Part shown: piece after piece, positions 35,895 through 47,810 of the stretch | How positions within the stretch are numbered: the stretch's first letter is position 1 | Layout of the letters: every line of letters begins with the position of its first letter | Source: Atherix ibis | Taxonomy: Eukaryota > Arthropoda > Insecta > Diptera > Athericidae | Assembly (NCBI GenBank): GCA_958298945.1 | Contig: OY282606.1 | Location: 52,589,920-52,653,919 of the forward strand | Reading direction: 5' to 3' | Length of the DNA stretch: 64,000 nucleotides | Translations under genes and position numbers: made by a program | Notes under the pieces: model-generated | Seen by the model: only the letters and a program-made list of their open reading frames with translations | Told to the model about the DNA's origin: nothing | The model's database searches: none

Positions 35895-36540
35895 GTTTCC
35901 TTTTTTGTTCGCCTGACATTGAATTATGGGAGCGCACATGTACGAATATTGATCGTGTCTTGAAATGTGCAAATTTGTTGTAAATAAGGTAATTTATTAA
36001 ATAAACAATAATTAATTTTAGAATAATTAATTGCAATGCACGAGCAATTTATGCGAGCGAAGAGAATTTTCAACATGTCAAAATGGTTCGTGAATTTTTT
36101 CACATTCATTTATTTATTTAAAATATTTCAATTTGTTTATTTATTTAGTAAACATTTGATTATTCAGTTTAACTTTTAATTCCATCTACATTATTTGCTC
36201 GTTATTTTATTTATTATTTTTACAATCAACATTTTTCGTTTTTCATATCAAGTATAACAAATTCTACATTAAATTATTTATTGTAATTACTAAATAATTT
36301 GATACTTGCAACCACATGCATTCATCTGTCAAGTACATCACACTCGTTTTTTTACTGTTTGCCTGATAGTAAATTATGTGCGCGCACATGTACGAATATT
36401 GCTCGTGCCTAAAAATATGCGAATTTGCTGCAAAAAAATGTTGTGCATTGCGGGAACAGTCTAATTATAATGTAATTAATTAAATAAATATCTGCAAGAA
36501 TAATTAATTGCAATTTCCTAATATAGAGCCAAGCAATAAC
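35895..36540. repeat. Two diverged direct repeats of about 200 bp
   Basis: A segment containing GCGCACATGTACGAATATTG with a following TCGTG word occurs at about 35930 and again at about 36383. It is preceded by GCCTGA-A-T-AATTATG and followed by a TAATTAATTGCAAT word in both cases. Spacing is about 455 bp. It lies directly to the right of the second 0.9 kb repeat and may be part of the same element. Confidence 0.55.
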
Positions 36541-37404
36541 GTGATTCATTTCCAACTGTTAAATGTCTTCTCAAGTTTTAATTAATGTCAACAAAGAAAT
36601 TGTCGGGGTTTTTAACTATAGTACTTTAGAACGCTTTCATTATTATCTATTTCAGATTTGCTACATGCAGAATCAATGACTAATTTTATCACTTCATCTA
36701 CATCTGACAAGATAGATTTCCAGCACGCATTTAGGCTAGCATTTTTGATTTCTCTAATGGGTAACCTAGAAAAGAATATTTTTTTTATTCAAAATCTATT
36801 TAAAAATATGCTTTAAGTTATGCAACTTAAATGTCAAAACAACACCCTATAGAAGCGGTTTGATCAGTGATGTTAAATTTGATGGTTAAAATACAACTGT
36901 CACAAATCTATAGGATATCCTAGAGCATTGTCAGTAAGTAAAAATACATTAAAACTCAGGTTTTTTTTCATATAATGTGCAATATCAGGAACCAAAAAAT
37001 TTAGAATCAGATTCAAAATATTGCCGCTGAACCCCGGGTTTTTTTATTCTAATACACCTGAGAAGTGTCTGTTCTTCTAATACTCATTTGATGGTTGCAA
37101 TATTGTAAAAAAAAAATAATATAATTTTTTTTATTTATCGGGCCCGACCGTATAAAAGAAAATTTAAGATCCTTCACTATTTTTCAAAAATCGTGCAATT
37201 CGAATGACATGTAAGCCGAGTATATTCATATTCAAAGAAATTTGTATGCCTTCTTAACTAAAATAAAGAATTTTATTTGTAACTCTTCGACATTACGTTG
37301 AACAATAATAAATTTAACATCCTCTTCTTAAAAAACTGAAAATATTTCGGCTTAATTAATTACACAAGATTTATTGTCAAAAGACATTTTCTACTAGAAA
37401 ATAT
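36541..37404. other. AT-rich DNA, no gene seen
   Basis: No recognisable gene or element. A short GGGCCCGACCGTATAAAAG patch at about 37140 has a TATAAAAG word but no supporting promoter context. Confidence 0.45.
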
Positions 37405-37740
37405 CTAAAATCTTTTATGAGATCCTTTAGCCGAATCAAGAGAACAATTATTTATCTTTTTTTAGAATAAACATAAATCTCTGATTAGTTAAGACCTTAA
37501 AACAAAATAATAGAACTGAATTCCTTTAGAAAATTTCCAATATTTTTGGTGTTACTTCTCATATAGAAAAGAATCCTTTTTCATTTAACTAAAAAATCTT
37601 TACAATTTTCTTTTTTTGACAAATAGCACGTGATATGTTGACAGACCATGTGCTATTTTACAAGACCACGTGATATTTGAAAGAATTTTAAATGCGCTAA
37701 AATAAAAGAAATTATCAAAATAAAAATAATGGACAATTTT
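37405..37740. repeat. Dispersed repeat with E-box cluster, copy 1
   Basis: This matches 42375-42715: both share GATCCTTTAG/GGTCCTTTAA, AATAAACATAAAT-CTGATTAGTT and ATTTTAAATGCG in the same order. Near the end are three spaced copies of a roughly 20-bp word, GACCACGTGATATTT and variants (about 37625, 37643 and 37664). The middle one is changed to CATGTG. Confidence 0.6.
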
Positions 37741-40700
37741 TTCAGAAAAGCCTAGAAGCAATTGAAGACCAAATTTCAAGGAAAAAAGAACGCAATTCTC
37801 AAAATTTGACAAAATTTACTCTCGATTATATTTTATATATATTTTTTTAAATTTAATTTTATTACGATTTTTTTTCATATTTTTTATTAAAAATTTAATT
37901 ATATTTTTTTTTATGATTTCTTTTAAAAATTTTATTTTATTTTTGAAAATATTCTTACTTATTTTTTGATAATATTTTTCATATTTAAGAATTTGCCCTT
38001 TATTATTTTTTTACAAGGATTTTTTTATGACTTTTTTTTTTAATTTTTCTATGATATTTTACATATTTTTAATGTAAAAAATTTTCATTATATTTTCGAA
38101 TATTTTCTAATTTTTCATATGACTTTTAGGTATAGTCTTTGTTCTTTTATATCTTTCCAGGATTTTTTAAACTTAATTCTCTCCATTTTAAAAAAAAATA
38201 TATATTTTTACTAGATATTTTTTCTAAATTATTTAGAAATTGTTTATCCTTTTTTTAATTATTTTTTTTTCTTCTCAATTTTGCTGGGTTTTTAAAAAAA
38301 TTATTTTGATAATTGTGACAATTTTTTTCTTTATTTTTTTTATTTAATAAATCGTATTTTTTAATATTTTAAATTTTAAAATTCATAATTTTTGTTTGTT
38401 TTTATTTAATAATTTGCTATTTATCTTTTTGTCTACTTTTTTATGTAGAATTTTTTCTATTTTTACTACTTTATTTTGTAAAATAACATTTATTTTTACT
38501 AGAAGATATTTTTATACTTATTCGCGCTAGAATTTTATTTCAAATACGTCCAAAAAATTTTGTTTAATTTTTTACTATCTTTTCTGTTACTATAAATAAA
38601 AGATATGATAAAAAATTCCCCCCAAAGACGTATTCTATCCCATTTACTTGCATCAAGGTAGACTTATTCAAAAAAACCCCTCCAAATATTCACAAATTTC
38701 AAATTAAAAATTCCGTTTTTAATTGGTTAATTTGTTTTTTACCAACAAAAAAAAATACGGTCTGCATAAATTTTAAAGTTAAATAATTTGAAAAAGAGTT
38801 TACATAAACTAATTAAGGCGTAATAATATCTTTAAGAAAATATGAGAACAAAATTGCTTGAAAAAATGTGTATTCTTATTAATTTTTGAGAACTGTCGAT
38901 TTTGTTATTACTTTAAAAATAAATGCAATTTGAAACTGAGACCATTTTGACTTGTTTGAAATTGATTTTTCAACAACCAAAAAGGAAGAAATTTTTCCAC
39001 AAAAAAAAAATACAATTATTCAAAGAATTCTGGAAAATTATATTCGTGTGCGTCGGCATTTTGCTTTTTGGAGACCACATGTCGGAAGGAAACGTTTCCA
39101 TTTGGTCTGAATTTACTTTTGGCTGTTCAAAAGTCAATTCTGAAAATTCCAACGAAAAAATGGGGACGACGCATAAACTTTCACGGTTAATAGAATTTCA
39201 AAATTGAGTACAGTCTTTAAAGGTAGTGATGAGGAAGGAGGTGATTCGGGGGCAGGAGAGAGGCGAAGGATTGGAAAAAAGAACACAGCAAATTCAGAAG
39301 AAGAAAATTTATAGCAGAAGAAGAAGAACAAGAGAAGAAAAAAAAACCACTCGCAGTCATCCGAAAATAGATGACGTCCATTTTCGACGATAATCATGCC
39401 ATGCGGTATGTTCTAGGCTGTACTATTTGCATGGCCGACTCCGCCGTCGGCTCTCATTGCTCTGCATTCGTAGCACCTCCTCCGCACCAGCGCATCATCG
39501 ATTTGTCCATAACTACTAATGACGAGGATCGCACGCGGGACTGACTTTTTGTTTTTAACTTTTTGTGCGTGTGTGTGTGTTTGTTTGTTTTTGTACTCAT
39601 TTACTACCAATGGTGTCGCTTTACTAGAATAAGGCAAAGCGGCTCATTATCCGTTATTGCCGGATTGTCCCTCATCTGTTGCCTTTGACTAACTCTCTTC
39701 TGCCCGAGGCCATTTGTCATCGTCGTCAGGCGTAGCCTCTTCATTAAGAAAATGAAAATTTCTCGTTCAACCGAAACTAAGGCTGGCGTGTCAATGTCAA
39801 ATAATTTAGAATATTTTCCATTAGACAAACGAGCATAAGACTGCCCTGTACACACATGTACATGCACAAAAATATATAATTAAAAATACAGCCTGAAAAT
39901 ACCAAGTCAAATAAAAAAAAAGTGAATTCAGCAACCAAAATTATTACAATAAACACGGAAGAAAAATATGTCAATTCTTCTACCAGTGGCGGCACCAAAA
40001 ATAGCAAACATAACAACAAAAATTATTTTGAACAAAAATTTAATATTTTTTTGTTTTTTTTTCTTTCCTTTTCCTTTAAATTAATTATTATACGTGAATT
40101 TTTCTTATTTCCACCCCTAAAAATTCATACTTTTTCAGTTAGGTATGATAATTGTTTTTGTAGATTCTTTTTTGTTAACGTTCCATTTTTCGTGTAAAAG
40201 TTGGGCTAAATTTTGGTGGCCTTCTTATACTTAAAATTAGAAAACCAATTGCGAATGGGAAATTTTCGATACTTTTTTCCATTTTCCTGAATGTAGCTTT
40301 TTTTCCCCTCTCTCCTCTTATATTAGCTACTGAAGAAAACTTATTTGTTTACCCTTTATCAGTTGGGAAAATGGATTCGTGCCGAATATCTTGGAAAATG
40401 AATTTATGGTCTGACAGTCACGAATCACGTCGTGCCCACAAACAATATTTACTGAAACCGTCCGTACACGACTTAAACCTGGCAACTAACAATCACGATA
40501 GATCCATTGGACCCCTGATCCGTTGACGGTTAGGGGGTTCCATGTACCCCTTATCAAAACTGATTGGCCATTTTTTAGGTCTTGTTTTCTTTGTTACGCA
40601 AGAAAGAAACAATGTCTGAAATAACGCGCTGTACTTCGGCTTGTATTATTTGCAATTTATTTTTAGTTTTGATTTTTTTTTTTTTTGAAATTTTTTCCTT

Positions 40701-42374
40701 ATTGAAAATTGTTACAATTTAAATGGTGTTCCGTGTTATTATCTGACTTTTAAGTGGATACATTTGCATTTCCAGTTAATACGAGCTTTTATAGGTTTTT
40801 ATTTTATTTTTTTTTCTTTCCATTATAAGTAAACAAGGGAATTTTCTTTTTATTTTTTATGGCTTTTTTTTGTATAATAATTTTTTTTGCTGTTTGTTTT
40901 TTATTTTTGTCATGTAATTTTCTGTTCAGGCTATTGGAAATGGCGATGATAAAAAAGTGTTCAATGAAAATCGTGTGCTTTAGAATATAAAAAAAATTAA
41001 ATTTTCCAATAATCACGAAATTCTTATATCAGATTTTCAAAATGGCGTTTCATATTCGGTCTAGAAATGAAAACCTACAAAGGTCATTGGAGTAAAATTC
41101 TTGGGAAAAGTTTCATGGGAAATTGTAAGGATTTGCCATTTTGTACAATAAAATTCTATATTAATTTTGTGTAATAAATTTTTCAAAAAAAGTAAAAAAG
41201 AACCTTTTCTAAAAACTAATTTTTCAAAATTAGTAAAAAAGAACCTTTTTCAAAAAATGGCATTTCGAAAAAAAAGTAGAAAACAATTTTTTTTGGACAG
41301 TTTTTCATGCAAAGTTTTTTTTATTTTAATATGATTTTTTATCTATTTTTATGTTAATTTTAATTAAAAGATGTTTCGAAAAATATGATTTTGATTTAGC
41401 ATAATTTTTTTTTATTGCCAATCCCTTTTTTTTCATTGGAACTTTTAAGAAAAGACAGTGTCAAAAATACAAATTTTGGGGAATATTTAGAATTTGAAAA
41501 TTAATTAGGTAAATTTTAAATATTTATTTTTTCATTAAAACTTTCAACAATCAAATTAAAAAATAAATAAAAAGAATTAAAAATGAAAAATTAATAAAAT
41601 TTTTAATTGTTAAAAAAAATGTATTCAAAATTTTATTAATTTTTCTTTCGAAAGAAATTATGTAATTAGTTAAAAATCTTTCATTCTATTAGAAAATAAA
41701 TTATATTATTTAAAATTAATTTTAATAATTATTAAAATAAAAACTGTGAATTTTTTACTTAAAAAAAAAACATTTTTTAAAGAAATTCCTAACTTTTGTT
41801 ATGAATAATTTAAGAATTTTCAAATTCTTGCATTTCAATTAAAACTAATTAAAAGTTCTCAATTTCTTAAAATATAATCAAAAAAATATTGTTTATTTTT
41901 AATTAAATTTTACAAAATTAGAGATTATTTTTTTGCAGTTTAATTTTTATTACGTTTTTAGAGAGAAGTATTTTTGAAATTTTTTTATTATGGTTTTATA
42001 AAATGAAAGAAAAAACGTTTTTTTATTTTTTTATTTCTTTTTGTAATATTTTATTTTTTATTTTTATTAATTTGGTATTATAAAAAACGCTTTAAAAATT
42101 TTAAATAGCCAAAAATATAGTTGCACTTAAAAAAATGCTTATGCCTCCTCGCCTAGAAAAACCAATCTTATTTTCCAGCTCTTCGCCACTTTTTAATACA
42201 ATACCAAATTTTGAAGATGCCCCTTCCTCTCTTCCCCCCCACCCCTTTTCTCTAATACTCAACCCATTTGCTTTTATTTTCAAACATTAAAAAAAGAAAA
42301 TATTTCGCCAAAAAAAAATATTTACCAGTTGAACAAATCCAAAGGCTAGACACAATTGTGCATTTTAAGTGGTC
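37741..42374. other. AT-rich DNA with GC-richer island at 39.2-39.9 kb
   Basis: 37800-38900 and 40560-42370 are A/T tracts without genes. An island at about 39205-39870 is complex. It includes a 47-codon forward frame at 39401-39544 starting MRYVLGCTICMADSAVGS, with no homology I can name, and a GT microsatellite at 39565-39580. A second complex patch is at 40370-40570. These are candidate conserved non-coding segments or exons; neither is supported further. Confidence 0.4.
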
Positions 42375-42715
42375 TAAAATAATCTTGCGTGAGGTCCTTT
42401 AAGCTGATCGATATTTGAAGAGAGTATTTTATTCCTCCTTTTAATAATAAACATAAATTGCTGATTAGTTGATCAGTAACATAAAAAAAGGATTCATCAT
42501 TTGCAAGTTTTTGTCAGACTAGAATTGCTCAAAATAAAATTCTAAATTAATTCAAAAATATCACAAATTTCTTTTTTGAAAAACATTACGTGCAATTTAT
42601 CGAGACAACGTGATATTTTTCGAGACCACGTGATATTTTTCGAGACCACGTGATATTTGCAGAAATTTTAAATGCGTCAGAAACATGAAAAAAAAACTAT
42701 TAAAATAAAAAATGT
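42375..42715. repeat. Dispersed repeat with tandem E-box array, copy 2
   Basis: Same family as 37405-37740. Here the words form a clean tandem array of 20-bp units at 42601, 42621 and 42641 (CGAGACCACGTGATATTTTT), with a degenerate fourth unit to the left. Two of three carry the E-box palindrome CACGTG followed by GATAT. Confidence 0.7.
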
Positions 42716-44411
42716 CTATTCTAAATTTGGTAAAAGACTCCTCTTGCCTAAAATCCAAATTCTAAACAACGGAAAAAAAATTTCAAAAAAATAAGAAAGC
42801 ATTTTTTAAAAAAATACTGTTTTTTGAACAACATTTTCTATAAAATCATCTTTTTTAATGTTAACAAAAAATTTACCGTAAAAAATTTTCAAAGAAAATA
42901 AGCTAAAAATTCTTTAATAAAAAAACCGCATAATAGAATTATTTTTTTGTATATCATTTAAAAAATGAATAAACGAAAAGCAAACGAAAAAGAAAATAGG
43001 AAAAAGAGAGAAATACGACGGACTCTATTCCAATCCGTCCCGATCTGATCGAATCTCAATTATTCCAGAACGAATTCCCAACGCATCGCTTTATTGAATT
43101 TTTATAATCGGTGAGTGCCACATGCCGTCGGCGGGAAGGGATTATTCACCGTGTCGGATTGCTGGAAAAGAGGACGACGAATCCACATTGGACGTATTCC
43201 ACTTGTAGTCATTTTTATAGGAAAATCAATATGTGGCCTGGCCTTTTAGATATGCGAGTGTGTGACTTATGAGGGGCAGCACGGAAGGGTCCAAAGTGAA
43301 TACCGACAAATCCGAATGTGGAGGCGAAGGAAAAATTGTTCGATTTCAAATCGGCTAATAAAAACCAAATGGACTGTCTGCATTCGAGGAATCCCATCAA
43401 GAAATCCAAAGACCCATGACAGAATCGGATGGCCGTGGACGTCGGGTTGACTGTGCAGACAAGTCAATTCGGTCAGTCTCTGGCCCCGCGGAGGAACTCG
43501 TACTCCAGGTCCGGATAACTGACAGTCTGCATGATGCACATTCAATAGTGTTATCACCGCCTCCGCTCTATCCTCTACCTCGGCGCTCATCGTTTTTTCA
43601 TCTTGACCATGGCCTTCGTATATTCTAATATCCGTTTTAGTTTCCAATAAATTCTACAATAACTAAAAGCAAAGATTTTTATTTTCCTTTTTACTTTTTT
43701 CTTTCTTAACGAAGGTTGACGGATTCAATGGCGGATTAAGAAAACTGAGAAATTCAAAAAGAGATAGCGAACCCAAAACGGAATGGAATTGAAACCAAAT
43801 CGAAATATTAAAGAGACTAACGCATCCTTGTGCAGACAGGAGAGAAGAAGGGATGTTTTTTTTTAATGGCCGTTTGGTTTGGTGTAGCCTCGATGGTAAT
43901 TTTCGATCCGATATTTTATTTTAGCAGATATTTTTCGTTCAAAAGACTTTTGCGATTTTTAAGAAAATTTACGATTTTTTATTTTATGAAATTTTTTTGA
44001 AATTATTTTTGAAAAACATCGAAACTTATCACATAAAATTTATTTTAATTCCAATTCTTAGTTTTTAAAATGAACTTTTGACGCATTTTTTGAAAAACGT
44101 TACAAAATAAATTATTTTACTCTAATACTTTTTGGATTTTTATTTAAAAAATACTCAAAAATCAAATTAAAAAAAAATTCTAAAAACCCTAAAAAACCCA
44201 TTAATATACAGCGTCCACCTTACTGTGTATTTTTTGAGCATACTCAACTCAAAGGCTTTTCAAAATAATTTAACAAATCAAAAAAATACGAATTATTGCA
44301 GTTTTTTGAAATTCTTCTACACTCAAAAATAGTAAAAAATATTTATTTTAAATAAGAAAATTCGACTTTAAAAATAATAAAAGAAGAAATTTTTTTTACA
44401 AATTTAGAACA
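42716..44411. other. GC-richer island at 43.0-43.65 kb flanked by A/T tracts
   Basis: The island at about 43010-43650 is the most complex non-repetitive sequence in this part. It has overlapping frames on both strands: minus 43267-43647 (126 codons), plus 43262-43450 and plus 43416-43628. None has a recognisable domain, so I call no gene. An acceptor-like TTATTCCAG ends at 43069 and a strong donor TCG then GTGAGT has its GT at 43111. They would bound a 41-bp segment open in one frame. 43660-44411 is A/T-rich. Confidence 0.35.
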
Positions 44412-45691
44412 CGAGGTCTATTAAAAAAGTATCGCTAATTTTGAATTTCTGCGGGTTACGTACAATATGTTCTATTTTCGATTTTTTTATAGCGTTATGT
44501 TGGTATTCATGTCTCTTACTTATGTAGACAAGTTCGGCCATTTTTAAAGTTCAGTTAATTTTTGACAGCTGCTTTGCTTGCACGTGTTTTGGCTCGTTTT
44601 CCATTTTTGCCCATTCCAAAAAATGGATCAAAGAATTTGTATCAAATTTTGTGTGAAAAACAAAACTAATTGCGCGGATGCATTACAAATGTTAACTGTG
44701 GCATATGGTGAAGCTAACTTGGACCGAAGCAACGTTTATCAGTGGTACAAAATGTTCTGAGAGGGCCGAGAAGATATGAACGAAGAAAAGCGTTCCGGAC
44801 GCCGAGCACTTCAACAGCAGATGAAAACATTGATGAAGTGAAGAAAATAGTATTGGCCAATCGTCGAATCACTGTTAGAGAAGTTGCTGAGGGCTTTAAT
44901 ATATCGATTGGCTCGTGCCATTCGATTTTTACCAATGATTTGGTCGTGAGATGGGTCGCCGCGAAATTCGTACCAAAAATTGCACAATTTCGACCAAAAA
45001 CAGCATCGCATTAACATTGCTAAGGAGCTGTTGGACTCTGTCCGCGACGATCCAAATTTATTTCAGGGAGTCATAAATGGTGACAAATCATGGGTTTATA
45101 GTTATGACGTGAAAACGAAAGCTTAATCATCCCAATGGAAGCTGCCGCACGAGCCAAGACGGAAAAAAGCGCGCCAAGTTCGGTCGAATGTGAAGGTTTT
45201 GCTTACAGTTTTCTTCAATTGCAGGGGCGTGGACCTTCATGAGTGCTTGCCACAGGGTAGGACGGTCAATAAGGAATATTACCTGCAAGTTATGCGCAAG
45301 TTGCGTGAAGCAATCCGCCAGAAACGCGCGGATTTGTGGAAGAACAAAAATTGGCTTTTGCACCGTGATAACGCCCCTGCTCACGCATCGTTGCTTGTGC
45401 GCGAATTTTTGGCCAAAAACAATACACTAACAATGCCGCAGCCCCCGTATTCTCCAGATTTGGCCCCCTGTGACTTTTTCTTGTTCCCGAAACAGATTTT
45501 TTGATCCAATTTTTGGAATGGGCAAAAATCTAAGACGAGCCGTCAAAAATTAACTGAATATTCAAAATGGCCGAACTTGTCGGAATAAGTGAAAAACATG
45601 GGTACCAATATAACGCCACCAAAAAATCGAAAATAGAATATACGTAACCCGCGGAAATTCAAAATTCGCGATACTTTTTAAACAGGCCTCA
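44412..45691 (+). mobile_element. Family-B mariner copy B2 with long fold-back ends
   Basis: The element is 1280 bp. The left end CGAGGTCTATTAAAAAAGTA starts at 44412 and the right end finishes at 45691, followed by TA. The right 200 bp (about 45495-45691) is the reverse complement of the left 234 bp (44412-44645) and includes the leader, the initiator ATG context and the first codons. It lacks an internal piece around the CACGTGCAAGCAAAGCAGC-type segment. The normal 3' coding end (KLKSPMKGRRYATIEEI and on) is missing. The element is therefore a 5' half joined to an inverted second 5' end. Confidence 0.85.
44623..45504 (+). pseudogene. Family-B mariner transposase, B2 (longest copy, truncated)
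   Basis: The start MDQRICIKFCVKNKTN at 44623 is a typical N-terminus for this group. The first helix-turn-helix (ADALQMLTVAYGEANLDRSN) and, after a TGA at about 44758 and a frameshift, the second (RRITVREVAEGFNISIGS) are present. Then come KELLDSVRDDPNLFQGVING with the first aspartate (INGDKSW), KVLLTVFFNCRG, LPQGRTVNKEYYLQVMRKLR, HRDNAPAHAS (second aspartate) and SPDLAPCDFFLF (third). There are exactly 34 residues between the last two aspartates. At least three frame changes and the loss of the last 70 or so residues, replaced by the inverted 5' end after FLFPK, make it inactive. It is the best reference here for the family's protein. Confidence 0.85.
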
Positions 45692-47810
45692 TATCTTTAG
45701 AGTCCTAAAAGCTGAAAAAAAAAAACAAAATAAAAATATTGAATTTTTGGAAAAATTTGATCTAAAAGTGCCTGAATTTGAAAATTCAGAATGTTTACTA
45801 TTAAAAGATGAAATTTAAAAATAAATTTAAAAATATACAAAAAACATATTTTCGCAATTATTTTTAAGATTTCAGAAATTAAATTTTCAGAAACAAAAAT
45901 TCTTTTTTAAAAAATGATTTTTTGCTTTATTTTTAAAAGATTCTTGATTGAGTAAAATTTAAAGTGTCTTAAAATTTTATTTGTAAATTTAAAAAAATCC
46001 ATAAAAAGTAGTAAAAATTTTACTCAATCAAGAATCTTGACAATTATTCTCAAAATTTCAAAAAATTGCAAATTGCAATTTGCATTTTTTTTTCTGAGGT
46101 TAAAAACGGAACCAAATTTTAGGCCCTAAAAAAAAAGACAAAATTTTTTTCAAAAAAAATAAAATTTGCAGAAAAAGAACTTAAAACCAAAATAGTTATT
46201 TCAGGTTTTTAACTTTTAATTTAAAAAAATTTGTCAAATTAAAAAACAAAAAAGAATTTTTCTTCTTAAAATTTAGAAAAATTTCTAAATTTTAATCAAA
46301 AAATTGTGGAAATTTTTAATTGAACGTGAAACAATTTCGTAAATTTCTTTTATTTTTTATTTTTTAAGGAATATTTATTAGCATTTCATTAAAAATAAAA
46401 CTTTTATTTGTTAAAATTCATAACAGTAGAGAAAGTGAAGCGATTGGCCCCAAGAACTACTTCCACTTTGAAGTCCAGCATTTGTTTTTTTTGTTTAATA
46501 GTAAAATACTAAAGGAACTACGATTCAATAAATTCAAAATATACGAATTTCTATGGGTCAGAATCCTTTAGCACCTTTGAGGAATAAGATTTCTTAGGTT
46601 ATTTAAGTGATCGGATATAATTTAGTATTAACAACTACCTTTTCGCATTCTTCTGCAGCTGTAATGAGAAGTAGTTCTGGTTTCAGCTTAAACGCATTGT
46701 TGTAAGAACTACTTCCACAATCACGACTCATAAGATTTCTTTTTGTGTTCGTGAACAATTGCTCCCATATTAAAAATACATACTACAAACGTTATGAACA
46801 TGATCACAAAAATAAATAAAAATACTTTTAAGTCTGTCTAACCCTAATCCAATCGTTGCGCTATTTTGAATTCCAGTCAAAAATGCTCTACTCACCCTTC
46901 TGGATTTATTTATATTTCCTTAGACGTACATGTAAGGAGCAAAGTACTCATCTTGTGCTTATTTTTAGTCGTCACATGTATGTAACAAAAAATATGAAAA
47001 ATTCAACAACAACAAATAGAAACAAAAATTTCACCCGCACTCACGTTCTCTATTTATACTCAAATCCAAGTTACAACTTCACCTAAGAATGAGGACATTT
47101 TTTTCTTTTCTATGGGTTATAATCTTACAAAACCTTCTACTAGTATTCACCCCATTTCCCGTATTCTATGAATGGTAGTGAAGGGCACCGCCGACGAATC
47201 AGTATTCGGAACGCTTACACCCTTTCAGGGATTTTGTTCTTAAGAAAAATCGTAAAGATTGCATGAATATCCTAAGTTTTATTTTCGGTTTTTATTTTTA
47301 TTATTTGGAATACTTAACAACCTATTAAGTATCCATATTGTTTTTCTTTTCAAAAGACTCTCCTCTTTATTTCTGGCACCCCTAACGGATACCCACAAAA
47401 ATCCTTCGTATTTTTTTTCGTTTCGACAAAATTTTTTTACAGAATTTCAATTTTCTGTTCTCTTGGAAGAAATTATGTAATTTTAATTTGAAAGAACAAT
47501 TATTGAAAATTTAAAGAAATAATTCAGTAACTACAAGAAAGAAGAAGAAAAATTAGTAATAAAAACTGCTTCGAAATAAAGTAACATAAAAATGAAAATT
47601 TTGAAAATATTACAATTTTTTAATAAAAGAAATGCATTTAAAATGTTTTTTTTAAAGAGGCTTTAGATCGTGAAAAAATGTTCTTCTGCTATTCCAAAAT
47701 TTTTAAATAATAATTGATTAATTACAAGGTTGGTTAATTTTTTCTATTATTTCCAGAAATTCAATTTTGGTCTTTTAAATTAATTAAAATATGACTGTTT
47801 ACGTAAAAAT
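45692..47810. other. AT-rich DNA with hairpin and short repeated words
   Basis: No gene is supported. It contains a long perfect hairpin (listed) and a patch at 46449-46720 in which AAGAACTACTTCCAC occurs at 46452 and about 46703. An inverted partial copy (GAGAAGTAGTTCT) lies near 46666. Confidence 0.45.
45937..46038. repeat. Perfect 24-bp inverted repeat (hairpin)
   Basis: The arm at 45937-45960 (AAGATTCTTGATTGAGTAAA and four more bases) is exactly reverse-complementary to 46015-46038, with a 54-nt A/T-rich spacer. The arms hold most of the local G and C, so the pairing is above what A/T composition gives by chance. It could be a tiny MITE, an old inverted duplication, or a hairpin RNA; no evidence of expression is available. 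Confidence 0.75.

Noticed and set aside
37137..37160. TATAAAAG promoter at GGGCCCGACCGTATAAAAG
   Set aside because: A single TATA-like word without initiator, downstream element or following reading frame; expected often in A/T-rich DNA.
43267..43647. 126-codon minus-strand frame as a conserved gene
   Set aside because: No family recognised, overlapping frames on the other strand are equally open, and no start or splice context singles it out.
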